Source of the DNA: Spirosoma telluris
GTDB lineage: Bacteria > Bacteroidota > Bacteroidia > Cytophagales > Spirosomataceae
NCBI GenBank assembly: GCA_003259005.1
Contig: QLII01000001.1
Span: forward strand, 3,302,501-3,366,500
DNA length: 64,000 bases
Reading direction: 5' to 3'
Made by a program: the position numbers and the translations under genes. Below are positions 19,729 to 30,083 of the stretch, piece by piece. Numbering within the stretch: position 1 is the stretch's first letter; every line of letters starts with the position of its first letter. The notes beneath the pieces are model-generated. The model did no database searches and was not told where the DNA came from. It worked only from the letters and a program-made list of their open reading frames with translations.

Positions 19729-20758
19729 CGGCTCGGGTGGCTAGTTGGATTTCTAATTCGGTAATGTAGCGGTCGGATTCGGGGGTCAACGTCAACCGAT
19801 GCTTTTCCGGATATAGCATGTCCAGCCGTTGACGGGTGTTCTGCAAGCCCAGACCGGTGGATGCTCCGCCCAGTTTGTGAGTGGTAATCGAGTTTTCAAT
19901 CGACAGCAGCAGGCGATTGTTCCGCAGTTGCACAGTAATATGCACAAAACAACCTTTGATGTCGCCCGTGCCGTGTTTAAACGCATTTTCGACCAACGGC
20001 ATAAGCAGCAGTGGAGCCAACTGATAGATTTGCAGTTGATGATCCTCCGTGGGGTAGTGATAGCTGATTTGACAACGCTTCCCCAGTCGTTCCTGCTCCA
20101 GGGTTACGTAGCTGGTAATGAAGTCAATCTCCTGCTGGAGCGATACCCACGACCGGCGGCTGCTCTCGACCTGATACCGCATCAGCTTTGATAGCTGCAT
20201 CAGCAAATCAGGCATTCGGCTGGGTTCGTGCAAGCTGATTCCGTAGAGATTGTTGAGGGTGTTAAAAAAGAAATGGGGATTGAGCTGCGCATGCAAAAAC
20301 CGAATTTGCTCGTCCTGCTGAAGGAGTTGGTCGGTGTGGCGTTGCTGCTGTTGCTGATAAAACCGCTGGATGAGAAAAACACCGATGAGCACCATCAGAC
20401 TGACCAGATACGTTGTCAGCAGAAAAAGGCCCGTCTCACGCCATTCCTGAATGGGACAGGTCTCGGGATAGAGCCAGTAATTTGTGCCATATACCAGAAA
20501 ACTGCCCACCACCAACGCTGGGAGGGTCCATAAAACGTACCGCTTAATCTGGTGGTGGAACAAAAGCGGGAACAGGACAAAGCGGTGGAACTGAGCTTGT
20601 CCGTACAAGGTCAGAAAAAAGAGCAGCGCCCGCCCAACGTCATTCCAGGACGTGAGCCGATTCCAGGAATTCAGCGACATCAGAATGAACAGAAACACAA
20701 AAATCAGCACTTCCCGTACCCAGATTTTTTGTTTTTCCTTCCCATTTAACCAGCCCAT
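19697..20758 (-). CDS. LytS-type sensor histidine kinase
   Basis: 353 residues. Four or so membrane segments (about 17-130) lead into a short coiled coil with a QQQQQR run, then the His_kinase domain with phospho-acceptor H162 in LHAQLNPHFFFNTLNNLY. The ATPase N-box is PLVENAFKHG and the glycine motif is GLGLQNTRQRL. It belongs to the YpdA/LytS family that partners with LytTR regulators, as the overlapping downstream gene confirms. The gene faces away from the TonB receptor, with a 176-base shared upstream region. Confidence 0.92.
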   Translation of the reverse strand: MGWLNGKEKQKIWVREVLIFVFLFILMSLNSWNRLTSWNDVGRALLFFLTLYGQAQFHRFVLFPLLFHHQIKRYVLWTLPALVVGSFLVYGTNYWLYPETCPIQEWRETGLFLLTTYLVSLMVLIGVFLIQRFYQQQQQRHTDQLLQQDEQIRFLHAQLNPHFFFNTLNNLYGISLHEPSRMPDLLMQLSKLMRYQVESSRRSWVSLQQEIDFITSYVTLEQERLGKRCQISYHYPTEDHQLQIYQLAPLLLMPLVENAFKHGTGDIKGCFVHITVQLRNNRLLLSIENSITTHKLGGASTGLGLQNTRQRLDMLYPEKHRLTLTPESDRYITELEIQLATRADAQPVAVFTY

Positions 20759-20934
20759 GTTTCTCCTTGATTTTTAACCAAAACAAGGGAAAGAAAGCCG
20801 ACATTCCAATTGAAAATGACCAATCGAGTTCATCATCGAAAACAATGAGTTGATCATTTTTAGCAGGGCGGTTCCAAAAGCGGAATCGTACTTTGTCGTC
20901 GAAAGACCAGCTACCGGTTAGCTGTATGGCATTC

Positions 20935-23387
20935 ATGAACACGCAACGACTCCACTTTATTGTACCCTTTCTGCTATTGACAATCCTGGCAAAAGGCCAG
21001 CAGAGACCGCCCAGTCAGGCAAATCTGATCGAGAAAGGCCAAATAACCGGTACACTGCTTGACTCCACTACACGTCAGCTCGTGCCATTTGCTACGGTAG
21101 CCCTGCTGTCGGAAAACGGAACGATTTTAACGGGCCAGACTACGACCGAAGCGGGTAATTTTACATTTGCCGGACTGGCCATTGGCACCTACGGCATCCA
21201 GATTACCTACGTCGGTTATCAGCCCCGAACGCTAATGGGCCTTGTGCTGACGGCCAGTCAACCCAGCCGGGCCCTGGGCAGCCTCTTGCTACGTTCCGAA
21301 AGCCGCCAACTGAACGAGGTTCGGGTGTCTACGCAAAAAGCGTTGATTGAAGAAAAATCTGACCGACTGGTGTACAACGCGGGCAGCGACATCACCAACA
21401 AAGGCGGTACGGCGGTTGACGTGTTACGAAAAGCGCCTATGCTCACCGTCGACGTATCGGGCAATGTGCAGATTCGGGGGAGTGCCAGTATCAAAGTGCT
21501 GCTGAACGGTCGGCCATCGGGCTTGCTGGCCCGCAATCTGAGTGAAGCGCTGAAGATGATTCCGGCCAACACGATTCAGTCGGTCGAAGTCATGACCAGT
21601 CCGGCGGCACGCTACGATGCCGAAGGGGCGGGTGGGGTTATTAACATCATCACTAAAAAGCAGTTGACAGGCTCCAACGGCAGTATGGACGTAACGGCGG
21701 GAAACTACGTTCAGTCTCTGGGCGGCAGCTATGGGGTTAAGCGAGAGAAATTTGGCCTGACGTTTTCGGGCAACACTAACGCCGAACGCGAAAAGAGTAT
21801 TATAGAAACGACCCGTACGTCGCTGGTGAATGGTCAACCAGCCGGTGAACTGTTCCAGCGAACCAATGCCAATAACATTCACCCAGGCTGGTTCGGGGAT
21901 TTGAGTATGGAGTACGCGTTTGATACGTTAAACCGGGTTAACCTGTCCATCAGCAGTTGGGGTGGTGCCTGGCCTACGTCCAATACCGGCTATTATCGGT
22001 TTCGGAACGCGGAAAATCAGGTCACCCAGGACTATAACCAGGTGGTTAACCAGCAGAATCCTTTTGGCAATATCGAGTGGAACCTGGGCTACACCCGCAC
22101 CTTTCACAAGCCGAAGCAGGAACTCAGCGTCCTCGGCCAGTATAGTTATACCTTCGATAACTCCCACTACGCCAGCGACCAATTTAGTTTGACAAATCAG
22201 CCCCTGTATCGCGAAACGAGCACGAATCGCAGCCATAATCCCCAGTGGACGGGACAAGTTGATTATGTCCATCCGTTTTCACGGAATGGGCAACAGCTAT
22301 TCGAAGTGGGCGCAAAACTGGTCCGTCGGGATGTGCGTAGTCTCTATGAAGTCCACACCAGCCAACCGGAGGATATAACCTTTTTAAGTCTCAGCGTCGA
22401 CCGATCCAATACGTTCACATATGACCAGCAGGTGGCTGCGGGTTATGCTTCTCTGAAGCTGGCGAACCGGACGTTCTGGACGCTGCAACTGGGTGCCCGG
22501 CTGGAAAATACCACCATGAGCGGTCAGTTTGTGCATACTATCTCTCCTTTCGGGTTCAGTTTACTAACTTCATCCCCAGCGTCATCCTGGCGAAGCAGCT
22601 GACGGAACGACAATCAATTAAAGTAACGTATACGCAACGGATTTCCCGCCCGATGATCTGGGATTTGAATCCGTACATCAACGCCAGTGATCCGAAGAAC
22701 CGGATGGCTGGAAATCCCCTTCTTCGTCCGGAATTGGCTCATCTGGCCGAAATCTCGTACAGCTTAACGACCAAAAAAGGTACGTACCTCAACCTGGCCC
22801 TGTACCGTCGACAAACCGCCAACTCCATTGAAGACGTGCGGACCGTCGATACGTCGGGGGATCGCTAACCACCGGCAGAACGTAGCGCGCAATGAACGGA
22901 CGGGCCTGAACGTTAACGCGGCCGGACAACTGGGCCGCAATTGGAAGATAAACGGCGGAGGGGAGTTTTATTACACCCACTTCAACAGTCCGGCTTTGCA
23001 GGTGCAGAATTCCGGCTGGCTCTGGCAGTTGACGCTGAACCTGGCTTACCAGTTGCCCCACCAATACGCCGTGCAGGCCAATGGGATTTATAGTACAGGG
23101 TGGGTGCTGTTGCAGGGAAAAAATTCAGCCTGGTACGAGTACAGCCTGGCCGCCCGTAAAGAATTCTGGGATAAAAAAGCCAGCCTGACGCTGGGGTGAA
23201 CAACCCGTTTACTTATCCCTTCCGCCAGCAGAACGATTCGCAGTCGAGTACGTTCCGGTCACACACCACCAATCAATACTTTACCCGTTCGGTGAAACTA
23301 ACCTTTAGCTGGCAGTTTGGGCAGGTCCGCGCCCTCCATGACGAGCCCATCCGGAAAATAGCCAACGACGATGCCCGGGCGAAATAA
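20935..23387 (+). CDS. TonB-dependent outer-membrane receptor (four frameshifts)
   Basis: Signal peptide (MNTQRLHFIVPFLLLTILAKG), a carboxypeptidase-regulatory-like domain (about 40-120: GQITGTLLDSTTRQLVPFA), a plug (KAPMLTVDVSGNVQIRGS through AGGVINIITKK) and an outer-membrane beta-barrel. The barrel is broken near 22548, twice near 22862-22885 and in the GGGG run at 23193; each break needs one restored base, and the repaired text (QRISRPMIWDLNPYINASDP, VNNPFTYPFRQQ) reads as normal barrel. It imports an unknown ligand with TonB. ATG 20926 is an alternative start. Confidence 0.85.
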
Positions 23388-23441
23388 CCGCACTGTTTCT
23401 AGGCCAACCAGCGCCAGAATTTAATCTAATCAATTTACACA

Positions 23442-23882
23442 ATGCGAATGCAGTTCTTACAACCTACCCGTTATACATCCCGGCTCGTGAACAGTGCTAC
23501 GTTATGGCTACGTCTAGGTCTGGGCGTAGCGATGATTCCCACGGCTATGACAAATTGATCCATTTTGCTGAGTATCAGCGTTCCTTTGTGCATTTACTAG
23601 GTTTAAGTGATTCTGTTTCGCTGGCGCTGGCCATGGGGCGGAGTTCTTCTGTTCCATCCTGTTGATGATGGGTCTGCTAACACGTATGGTACTGATTCCG
23701 CTAATTATTACCGCGCTGGTCATTGTTTTTGTGGCGCACGGGGCGATATAGCGGGCGATGGAGCGGCTGGCTTTATATTCGTTGTCGGCTACGGAACTAG
23801 CCTGCTGCTTGGTTCGGGAGCGTATAGTCTGGATGCGGTTCTAGTTAAGCGAGAAGGCGTATTACTGAAATCAGATAAATGA
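23442..23882 (+). pseudogene. DoxX-family membrane protein (three frameshifts)
   Basis: No single frame is long, but three single-base repairs (near 23531, 23633 and 23748) give a full DoxX-like protein: LWLRLGLGVAMIPHGYDKL, GLSDSVSLALAIGAEFFCSI, LLTRMVLIPLIITALVIVFVAHGGDIA and GYGTSLLLGSGAYSLDAVL. The four hydrophobic segments and the HG(Y/W)xK loop are typical of the family, which is often linked to redox or quinone functions. The total frame change returns to the start frame, consistent with three deletions. Confidence 0.65.
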
Positions 23883-23913
23883 CCTTGACAACACATTGCA
23901 TTTAACCTATTTC

Positions 23914-23985
23914 AAAAACGCCCCATTCGAGAAGAAGATACATGAACGCTCGCCCTGTCCAACGTGTGAGCATTTCAGGAGATTG
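23914..23985 (+). repeat. dispersed hairpin repeat
   Basis: AAAACGCCCCATTCGAGAAG and ATACATGAACGCT are clear, but the centre has diverged (CCCTGTCCAACGTGTGAGCA). It follows the DoxX gene by 31 bases. The longer open frames across 23896-24189 run through it and are not supported. Confidence 0.65.
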
Positions 23986-24239
23986 TACAGTCGGTGGTTG
24001 CTTGCTACAAATTCTACTTATTCGACCCAGACAAAGCGCACAACAACCAGTTCAGTCGCTCAGCAGTGCGGTACTTACCGGCTGTTTGTATCCGCAATCA
24101 ACGGTTTACGGCTTGACGATGGTGGGTGTTTTAGAAAGCTGTCTGCGAACAAACCTACTACTGCCAATTTAACTACCAATCCTGAATAAAGAACGTTTAG
24201 TCTCACTTCGCCAAGCCAATGATAACGGCGATCGATTTT

Positions 24240-24500
24240 TAGTTATGTTGCGATAAAGTGGCGAATAACTCGTCCAGGTTTTTCATGACATAGCCGTTTC
24301 TTCCTGGAAGCCCATTGCAAGCATCTTCTCCATGCGCTCAAGGGATTCATTGTAAATCGTTATACTGACCAAACGTTTCAAGATTGTTTTTGGTCTGCTC
24401 AATCACGACAGCTATGGTCTCAATGATTCGTTGTCTAAGCGCAACGGCGGAGCATCTAGAGATCAGCAGTTGCTTGTGTTCGTAGTGCAGCCCATGTTAA
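24240..24500 (-). pseudogene. possible decayed gene, unknown
   Basis: On the minus strand a short frame reads IYNESLERMEKMLAMGFQEE before a stop. Overlapping pieces upstream (RQRIIETIAVVIEQTKNNLE) are in another frame. The amphipathic, glutamate- and lysine-rich text looks like former coding sequence but is too broken to assign. The rest of 23986-24576 shows nothing else. Confidence 0.2.
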
Positions 24501-24576
24501 TGCGATAGGTGATCATGAGTCAGCAGTTCACAAAGATTAGCCTACACTGACCTATCATACTACTCTTTAAACAAGC

Positions 24577-25206
24577 TTAAAAATTAAATCCGACATTAAG
24601 GCCTGGTTCTGGAAAGACGAATTTAGACCATTTATCATCCAACTGTTTAAATCCATCCGGTAATTCTGTATGATAAGCACGATGTGTCATGCATAGCGAT
24701 GGTTGAAAGAAAAATTTATCTCTAAACAGTTTGATATGGTAACCAACACGGTATGAATTGAAAAGCTGAAAGCCATTGTCAATTTTCCCACCATTGTCAT
24801 TCACAAAAATTTGCCAGGTAGGCATTACATCAAGCTGGGTATACAAACCTTTCCATACAAATCGTGTGTAAGACGCTGTTATGCCAACCTCCCGAACATA
24901 CCCTGGAAATTTTTCCTCTGGCTTTTTGTAGGCTTTGTTTAAGAATGGATGAATTCCATTTGGCCAGGCATATCTCCAGGTTTTGGGAGCGAATGCAATT
25001 ACATCTTTTCCTGTAATCCGATAGCCTATATTGAGTTGAGCGAAGTTGGGCGGATTTTCAGTATCCAAATTACCGAGTAGTACAAATAAAGAGGTTCCAA
25101 CGAACCACCGCTTGTAGGTGCTGTCTGATTTAGCGTATTGGGCTTTGAGTGGTAGCGTGCCTGTCAGCATGAAGACAAGCCCAACGAAGAAAATCCGCTT
25201 TTGCAT
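24577..25206 (-). CDS. outer-membrane-type beta-rich protein, unknown (paralogue A)
   Basis: 209 residues with a signal peptide (MQKRIFFVGLVFMLTGTLPLKAQ) and alternating aromatic and polar strands (WFVGTSLFVLLGNL, FAQLNIGYRITGKDVIAF, RVGYHIKLFRDKFFFQPSL), ending LNVGFNF, which suits a small outer-membrane barrel. It is clearly related to the gene at 25493, including the leader, the ITxKDV motif and the C-terminus. Their upstream regions are also similar, so the pair arose by tandem duplication. The function is unknown. Confidence 0.75.
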   Translation of the reverse strand: MQKRIFFVGLVFMLTGTLPLKAQYAKSDSTYKRWFVGTSLFVLLGNLDTENPPNFAQLNIGYRITGKDVIAFAPKTWRYAWPNGIHPFLNKAYKKPEEKFPGYVREVGITASYTRFVWKGLYTQLDVMPTWQIFVNDNGGKIDNGFQLFNSYRVGYHIKLFRDKFFFQPSLCMTHRAYHTELPDGFKQLDDKWSKFVFPEPGLNVGFNF

Positions 25207-25306
25207 TTCTTTTTACTTTAAGTGAAACGATGCTGCAAAGGTGGGTCGGCGATGTGGTCTAACTCGTTCACTTAGGTTAAGAAATACACGACCACAAACC
25301 GGAAGG

Positions 25307-25474
25307 CTAGTACTCGTCCAATTTAGTTTCTCGGGGTGGCATCGGCCCGCAACGGCGGACCGTGTCCGACGCCCGCGCGGTTGATCCTTTTGATTCTATT
25401 GATTCTGATAATCAGGTATCTAGCACCAAAAGAATCTAATAGAATCAAAAGAATCTATTTTGGAAGAGTACTAG
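25307..25474. mobile_element. CTAG-bounded MITE-like element, copy 3
   Basis: A 168-bp copy with CTAG at 25307 and 25471. The left end CTAGTACTCGTCCAATTTAG and the GC-rich core match copy 2. The right end is TCTATTTTGGAAGAGTACTAG-like and matches the outer end of copy 1. It sits between the two tandem paralogues, 97 bases upstream of one start and 18 bases past the other stop. Confidence 0.75.
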
Positions 25475-25492
25475 TAGTTGTTTAGCATTGGT

Positions 25493-26116
25493 TTAAAAAT
25501 TAAACCCAAAATCAAGCCCAGGTTGAATAAAGTAGTTAGGCCATTTTTGTTCTATCGACTTGAAAGATGCTGGCACCTTGGTTCTTACAGGCCAATAGCT
25601 ACATCCAATAGCCGGTTCAAAAAAGAACCGATTTTTAAAAAACTTAAACTGGTAGCCTACATAGAAGTCCAGATACAATGTGTATCCGTTTCCAATCTTT
25701 TTCTTGTTCTCATCCATATATTTTTCAAAAGCATTCAATGCATAAACGGATGTGTATGCTCCTTTCCACCAAAACCGCTGATAGCCTACTGTAGGTGCCA
25801 GGATGCGTGCATGTCCGGGATAGTTTAGGCCAGGTGCATCAAATGACGGTCCAAAAGGGATACCTATTGGCCAGGAATAAATGGATCTTTTAAATCTAAG
25901 GGAAACGACATCTTTCGGGGTTATCCTGTATCCAAGATTTAATTGTACGTACTCAGGTCGATTTGGGTCATCGGGAATAAAATTTCCTAACATATAGAAT
26001 GAACTCCCAACGAACCACCTTCTATACGTACTGTCTGTTTTAGCGTATTGGGCTTTGAGTTGGAATGTACCTGTCAGTAGTAAGACCAAACCGATGAAGA
26101 AAATCTTCTTTTGCAT
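25493..26116 (-). CDS. outer-membrane-type beta-rich protein, unknown (paralogue B)
   Basis: 207 residues, paralogue of the gene at 24577: signal peptide MQKKIFFIGLVLLLTGTFQLKAQ, then STYRRWFVGSSFYMLGNF, YVQLNLGYRITPKDVVSL and the C-terminal LDFGFNF. The 80 bases upstream are also similar to those of paralogue A (GTGAAACGAT, GGGTCGGCGA, AACTCGTTCACTT), so the promoter region was copied too. The Crp/Fnr regulator gene lies directly upstream on the same strand. Confidence 0.75.
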   Translation of the reverse strand: MQKKIFFIGLVLLLTGTFQLKAQYAKTDSTYRRWFVGSSFYMLGNFIPDDPNRPEYVQLNLGYRITPKDVVSLRFKRSIYSWPIGIPFGPSFDAPGLNYPGHARILAPTVGYQRFWWKGAYTSVYALNAFEKYMDENKKKIGNGYTLYLDFYVGYQFKFFKNRFFFEPAIGCSYWPVRTKVPASFKSIEQKWPNYFIQPGLDFGFNF

Positions 26117-26200
26117 TTCTTTTCCTGTTACGTGAAACGATACGGCAAAAGTGGGTCGGCGAAATGCCGTAACTCGTTCACTTTAGTTAAGAAATGAACC

Positions 26201-26782
26201 TTACTCTTTATCTTTCTCTGTAATTCTGGCTCTTAGTCTGCTTAATGACTGGGGTTTGATACCTAAATAGCTCGCTAACTGATGCTGAGGCACACGCTGA
26301 AGTAGGTCCGGTCTTTTTTGGATTAAGTTCAGGTAGCGTTGCTCAGGGGAAGAATTCTTAAACTCGTCAAAGTCTATTCGCTGTTTAGCTAACAATTCTT
26401 CTGCCAGTAGTTTACACATTATGTCAAACTTTGGGAATTTACTGTTTACTTCCACTTCCATATCAGTATTCGACACGGTAAGAATACTATCCTCAACACA
26501 ACTCACGTAGTAGTCAGAAGGAGTTTTGCTTGTCACGCAAGGAGGTGTTAAGACGTCCATTTCTGTGTAAAATGCGGTTGTTTTTTCTTCACCATCCAAC
26601 ACATAATAGGTGCGAATACAGCCTTTTAAAATAAAGTAACTGTTTTTTGATTTCTGCCCTTCTGCGAGCAAAATCGTCCCTTTCTTTACCGAGTGAAAGA
26701 GGTCTAATGAAAGGAGTACGTTCTGCTCATCTTCGGTCAGCGAAACGTATTTTGCGATAAAGTCAAACAGCGTGTTTTGCAT
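26201..26782 (-). CDS. Crp/Fnr-family transcriptional regulator
   Basis: 193 residues. The N-terminal cyclic-nucleotide-binding-like barrel (about 25-115) includes LFHSVKKGTILLAEGQKSKNSYF and GCIRTYYV. The C-terminal helix-turn-helix lies in QHQLASYLGIKPQSLSRLRARI. It is a typical Bacteroidota Crp/Fnr protein, and the cAMP-contact arginine is not evident. It lies upstream of the two outer-membrane-type paralogues on the same strand and may control them. Confidence 0.9.
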   Translation of the reverse strand: MQNTLFDFIAKYVSLTEDEQNVLLSLDLFHSVKKGTILLAEGQKSKNSYFILKGCIRTYYVLDGEEKTTAFYTEMDVLTPPCVTSKTPSDYYVSCVEDSILTVSNTDMEVEVNSKFPKFDIMCKLLAEELLAKQRIDFDEFKNSSPEQRYLNLIQKRPDLLQRVPQHQLASYLGIKPQSLSRLRARITEKDKE

Positions 26783-26990
26783 TGTTTTAATAAGTTGTCA
26801 CGTTATTGATTCTGTCACCCTACCACTAAGGGCCGTCGGCTTCCTGATTGGGCAAATTTAGTTGACCACGCTAAACACGAGCTATATTTCGAGAACGTAT
26901 CAAACATCTTTAGGACCGTGACGCCCCGCAACGCTAATCGATGCTTTTTGTCGTCATGAATTTTTGCTATGAAACGTGATCGTTCTAGTC

Positions 26991-27340
26991 TTAATACATC
27001 CAATGCTCGGCCGGGAACCTGACACCCTGGAGACCGTTAGTTAGCCCGTAGAAACTCACGACGGTGAGCCCCACGCCTATCACCAGCATAGCTGTGGCCT
27101 GCGCCATTGGCAACAGCCCCGCTACAGTATGTATCATCTTCTTCCAGTGAATGGCCACCAGGTGCCCAAAGAACGACAAAATGGCCAGGCCGTAATAGGG
27201 CACAAAAAACAGGTTGAACGGAAAGGTGTTTAGCCGCGCTACGCCGAAGTGAAAGTTGGGGGCGAGGTGCAGCACCAGCTGCCCACCTAGCACCGCGCTC
27301 AGGTAAATCAGGAAGAACGCGGCCAGATAAAGGCCGCTCT
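26991..27340 (-). pseudogene. C-terminal fragment of a membrane protein, cut at a dispersed repeat
   Basis: The minus-strand frame ends at 26991 and is open back to 27340 (SGLYLAAFFLIYLSAVLGGQLV, then FVPYYGLAILSFFGHLVAIHW and AQATAMLVIGVGLTVVSFYG). It has three or four hydrophobic segments and no start. The coding text stops exactly where the dispersed repeat at 27341 begins, so the 5' part has been lost. I do not recognise the family. Confidence 0.55.
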
Positions 27341-27455
27341 AAGAGACATGTTCATGTATGCATCATCGTCTCAGGCTGGAGGGTATTTTGAGAATATTTT
27401 GCGATGGTCGTCTGATTTTTTAATACCTGTCCAACATAAGCCGTAGCATACGGCT
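27341..27455 (+). repeat. dispersed hairpin repeat, right two-thirds with conserved tail
   Basis: Lacks the left AACGCCC arm but has ATCGTCTCAGGCTGGAGGG, TATTTTGAGAATA, the ACCTGTCCAAC segment and the tail CCGTAGCATACGG. It abuts the truncated membrane protein fragment on its left. Confidence 0.6.
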
Positions 27456-27467
27456 TTAGAGCTTGGC

Positions 27468-28381
27468 TTAATTGAATGAATGACGAAATTCTAGCGGGGA
27501 AGAACGGGTCTTGCTCTTGAACAACTTGCTAAAAGACGATGGGTGACCGAACCCTAATTCATACGCAATCTCACTGACCGATAACGTACTCGTGGATAGC
27601 AGCTCTTTCGCCCGCTTAATCAGCCGCTCATGAATATGCTGTTGGGGAGATTGCCCGGTTAGCGTTTTCAGCAAATTGCTTAAGTACGTAGGGGATAGAC
27701 TGAGTTGTTCAGCTATATACCCCACCGTTGGTAAACCGGTTTTCAGCAGTTCACCACCCACAACATAAGCTTCCAAAACAGCCTCAAATCGATCAAGAAG
27801 TTCATGGTGAATAATCCGGCGCGTGATAAACTGCCGTTGGTAAAACCGGTCTGCATAGTTGAGCAACACCTCCAGTTGGGCGATAATAATGTTTTGGCTG
27901 AACTTATCGATGGGCGCCTGGTATTCCCGCTGAATCTGCTGGATAATACCAACGATGGTTGACTCCTCCGTTTCTGACAAAAACAGGGCCTCCCGAATGG
28001 AATAGTTAAAATAGTCGTGCTGTCGAATCGCTTTGGCCAAGGGGTATGCCACAAAAAATCAGGGTGAATCATCAACAGCCAACCGGTATGCTCGTGTACT
28101 TCATCCGCCATAACGCTAAGCACTTGACCAGGTGCTAGAAAGACCATGACCCCTTCGTCGAAATCATACGGCTGCTGGCCATAGTGCATCCGGCCCTTGA
28201 AATTCCATTTTAGCGCGATCGAATAAAAATTATTCACTAGGCTCTTAGGCTTCTCTGTCCGCTTTGGTTTGATGTCCTCAAACCGGACAACACTAATCAG
28301 GGGATGGGCTGGTTTAGCCAAGCCCGCCAGCTGATGATAGGCAGCTAGGGTGTCAATGCGGTGAACTAGTTCGGTTGGCAT
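27468..28381 (-). CDS. AraC-family transcriptional regulator (one frameshift)
   Basis: Two minus-strand frames join near 28050 by one missing base in a C run (HPDFLWH then YPLAKAIRQHDYF). The N-terminal part (about 1-110) is a cupin-like sensing domain (FDEGVMVFLAPGQVLSV). The C-terminal 100 residues are an AraC double helix-turn-helix (LPTVGYIAEQLSLSPTYLSN and TLSVSEIAYELGFGHPSSF). It lies 53 bases downstream of an NmrA-like reductase on the same strand, so it probably regulates its own operon. Confidence 0.85.
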
Positions 28382-28434
28382 AATTGGACAGGCTTATTGC
28401 TGATAGTAAATAGACCAAGGTCAGTCCCTATGGG

Positions 28435-29297
28435 TTACCTAGTATATAACAACGTTAATCCTTGTTTAAGGTTAGTTGGCTTTCGACCCAGCAGATTTTC
28501 CAAATCAAGGCTTACAATGTCTTCCTGGCCATTGGCGATATCGGTTATAAAACCGGTGATTCGTCGGGCTACCACATCCGGCAAACCTCGCCCGATTAAT
28601 TGTGTTTCAAACGTGGCTGGTTCTGCTGGCGTGTAGGTTACTGGTTTGCCAGATAGGTTGGTCAGCACGGCCGCTACGTCATAAAACGAGTACGATTCCC
28701 GGTTCGTTAAGTGGTAGGTTAGGTTGCCTTCAGCAGTAGTAGCCAAGGCATTGGCTATGGCTTCACCCATTTCGCTTCGTAACGCCAGCGCAACGCGACC
28801 CTGCCCGGCTGGGATATGGATACCCCGCTCGAAAACAGCATCCCCTCCCACAAACTGGGGAATAGCGTCCATGTACAGAATGTTCTCAAACAGGGTGTAG
28901 GGTAGTTCACTGGCTTTGATGTAGTCCTCCGTTTGAAAGTGGCCTTTCATTAATTGGTTGACCAGCGTTGCCGGGTCTCTCAGCGCCCGGCTCGTATAGG
29001 CGATCCGTCGAATACTCGCTTTTTTAGCTGCATTCACGACATTCTGGTGTTGATTCACTCGATTTTCTTCGTCTGTACCCGCAATCAAGAGGACTGTCTC
29101 GATTCCCAGCATGGCGCGATCAAGGCTCTGGATGTCGTCGTAGGTACCAATGTGTATGGTCACCCCTGTTTAATCAGGTTGACGGCTTTCATTTCATCCC
29201 GCACGAAGGCGGCAATCTGGCTGGCGGGTACTTTTTGTAGCAGTTGGTGAATGACGGCAGTGCCTAGTTGGCCTGTGGCTCCAGTGATTAAGATCAT
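28435..29297 (-). CDS. NmrA-like NAD(P)-binding reductase (one frameshift)
   Basis: ATG 29297 begins MILITGATGQLGTAVIHQLL, the glycine-rich Rossmann motif. After LIKQG the frame breaks in a GGGG run near 29165; one base restores GVTIHIGTYDD. The rest (FQTEDYIKASELPYTLFENILYMD, GRVALALRSEMGEAIANAL) matches QorB or NmrA-like atypical SDRs of about 287 residues. Members reduce quinones or act as redox sensors. It is followed by an AraC regulator. Confidence 0.85.
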
Positions 29298-29581
29298 GAT
29301 CTTATTATTGATTTGGTCACAAAGGTCCACTCTAGCCCACCAACTCTCGTAGCTAAATTTATGGTTATTGTAGCCGAATTAACGATCAGGCAAACCGATA
29401 GTGGCTATTCCTGAGTCAGCAGGCATCATCTTAAATTGACCCACTAACTTTCCAACAGTTTGGGAGCACTATCTTTACCATCTCTTTAATCGCCCGATTT
29501 TTGAAGCAGATATACACAGTCGTTTTTCGTTTCAAAGAGAACCCCTCTTTCGAATGACTATTCAGGTAATAGTACTGCCTT

Positions 29582-30064
29582 TTGGCTATTCTCTCTCAGC
29601 CGCCTGCTCAGGGTTCCTCACCTGCTTCGCCAAGGCGACGCGTTTCTCAACCAGCCGGGCTTCCAAAGACCCCTTACCAACCCCAACGAGCCACTAGCTT
29701 CGCCATCATCGAACAGGCCCAAAAGGGCGTGCCAACTCAGCAAGTGGATCAGCTAGCTGAGCTGCTGGGAATATCATTTAAAGAGATGGCTATCGTTCTG
29801 CAAGTCGCCGAACGAACACTACACCGTTTTCGCAGTGAAGGGCAACTGGACCAACAAACTTCTGAACGATTGTTATTACTGGAAAACTTAACGGCTCATG
29901 GCCTGCTGGTTTTTGACGGTCGAGCGGAGGCCTTGGCGGATTGGCTACGCTATCCCTTACGGGAGTTGAAAGGACAAGCGCCCCTTCAGTGGTTGAACAC
30001 CATCAGTGGGTTTAGTTTAGTGGACGATGTGTTGACCCGCATTGAGTACGGCGTCTATTCGTAG
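29582..30064 (+). CDS. antitoxin of Xre/MbcA/ParS type (DUF2384), module 1
   Basis: 160 residues. An Xre-like helix-turn-helix (about 55-100: VDQLAELLGISFKEMAIVLQVAERTLHRF) is followed by the DUF2384 segment (ALADWLRYPLRELKGQAPLQWL and DDVLTRIEYGVYS). The C-terminal YGVYS normally plugs the toxin active site. The start is uncertain: the frame begins with TTG at 29582 and the first 50 residues are not conserved with the second antitoxin at 32045. It is followed at 20 bases by the RES toxin and likely represses its own promoter. Confidence 0.85.
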   Translation: MAILSQPPAQGSSPASPRRRVSQPAGLPKTPYQPQRATSFAIIEQAQKGVPTQQVDQLAELLGISFKEMAIVLQVAERTLHRFRSEGQLDQQTSERLLLLENLTAHGLLVFDGRAEALADWLRYPLRELKGQAPLQWLNTISGFSLVDDVLTRIEYGVYS

Positions 30065-30083
30065 CCGATTAATTTATTGATTG

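Noticed and set aside
23896..24189. Plus-strand open frames after the DoxX gene
   Set aside because: They run through a dispersed repeat copy and have no domain or natural start.
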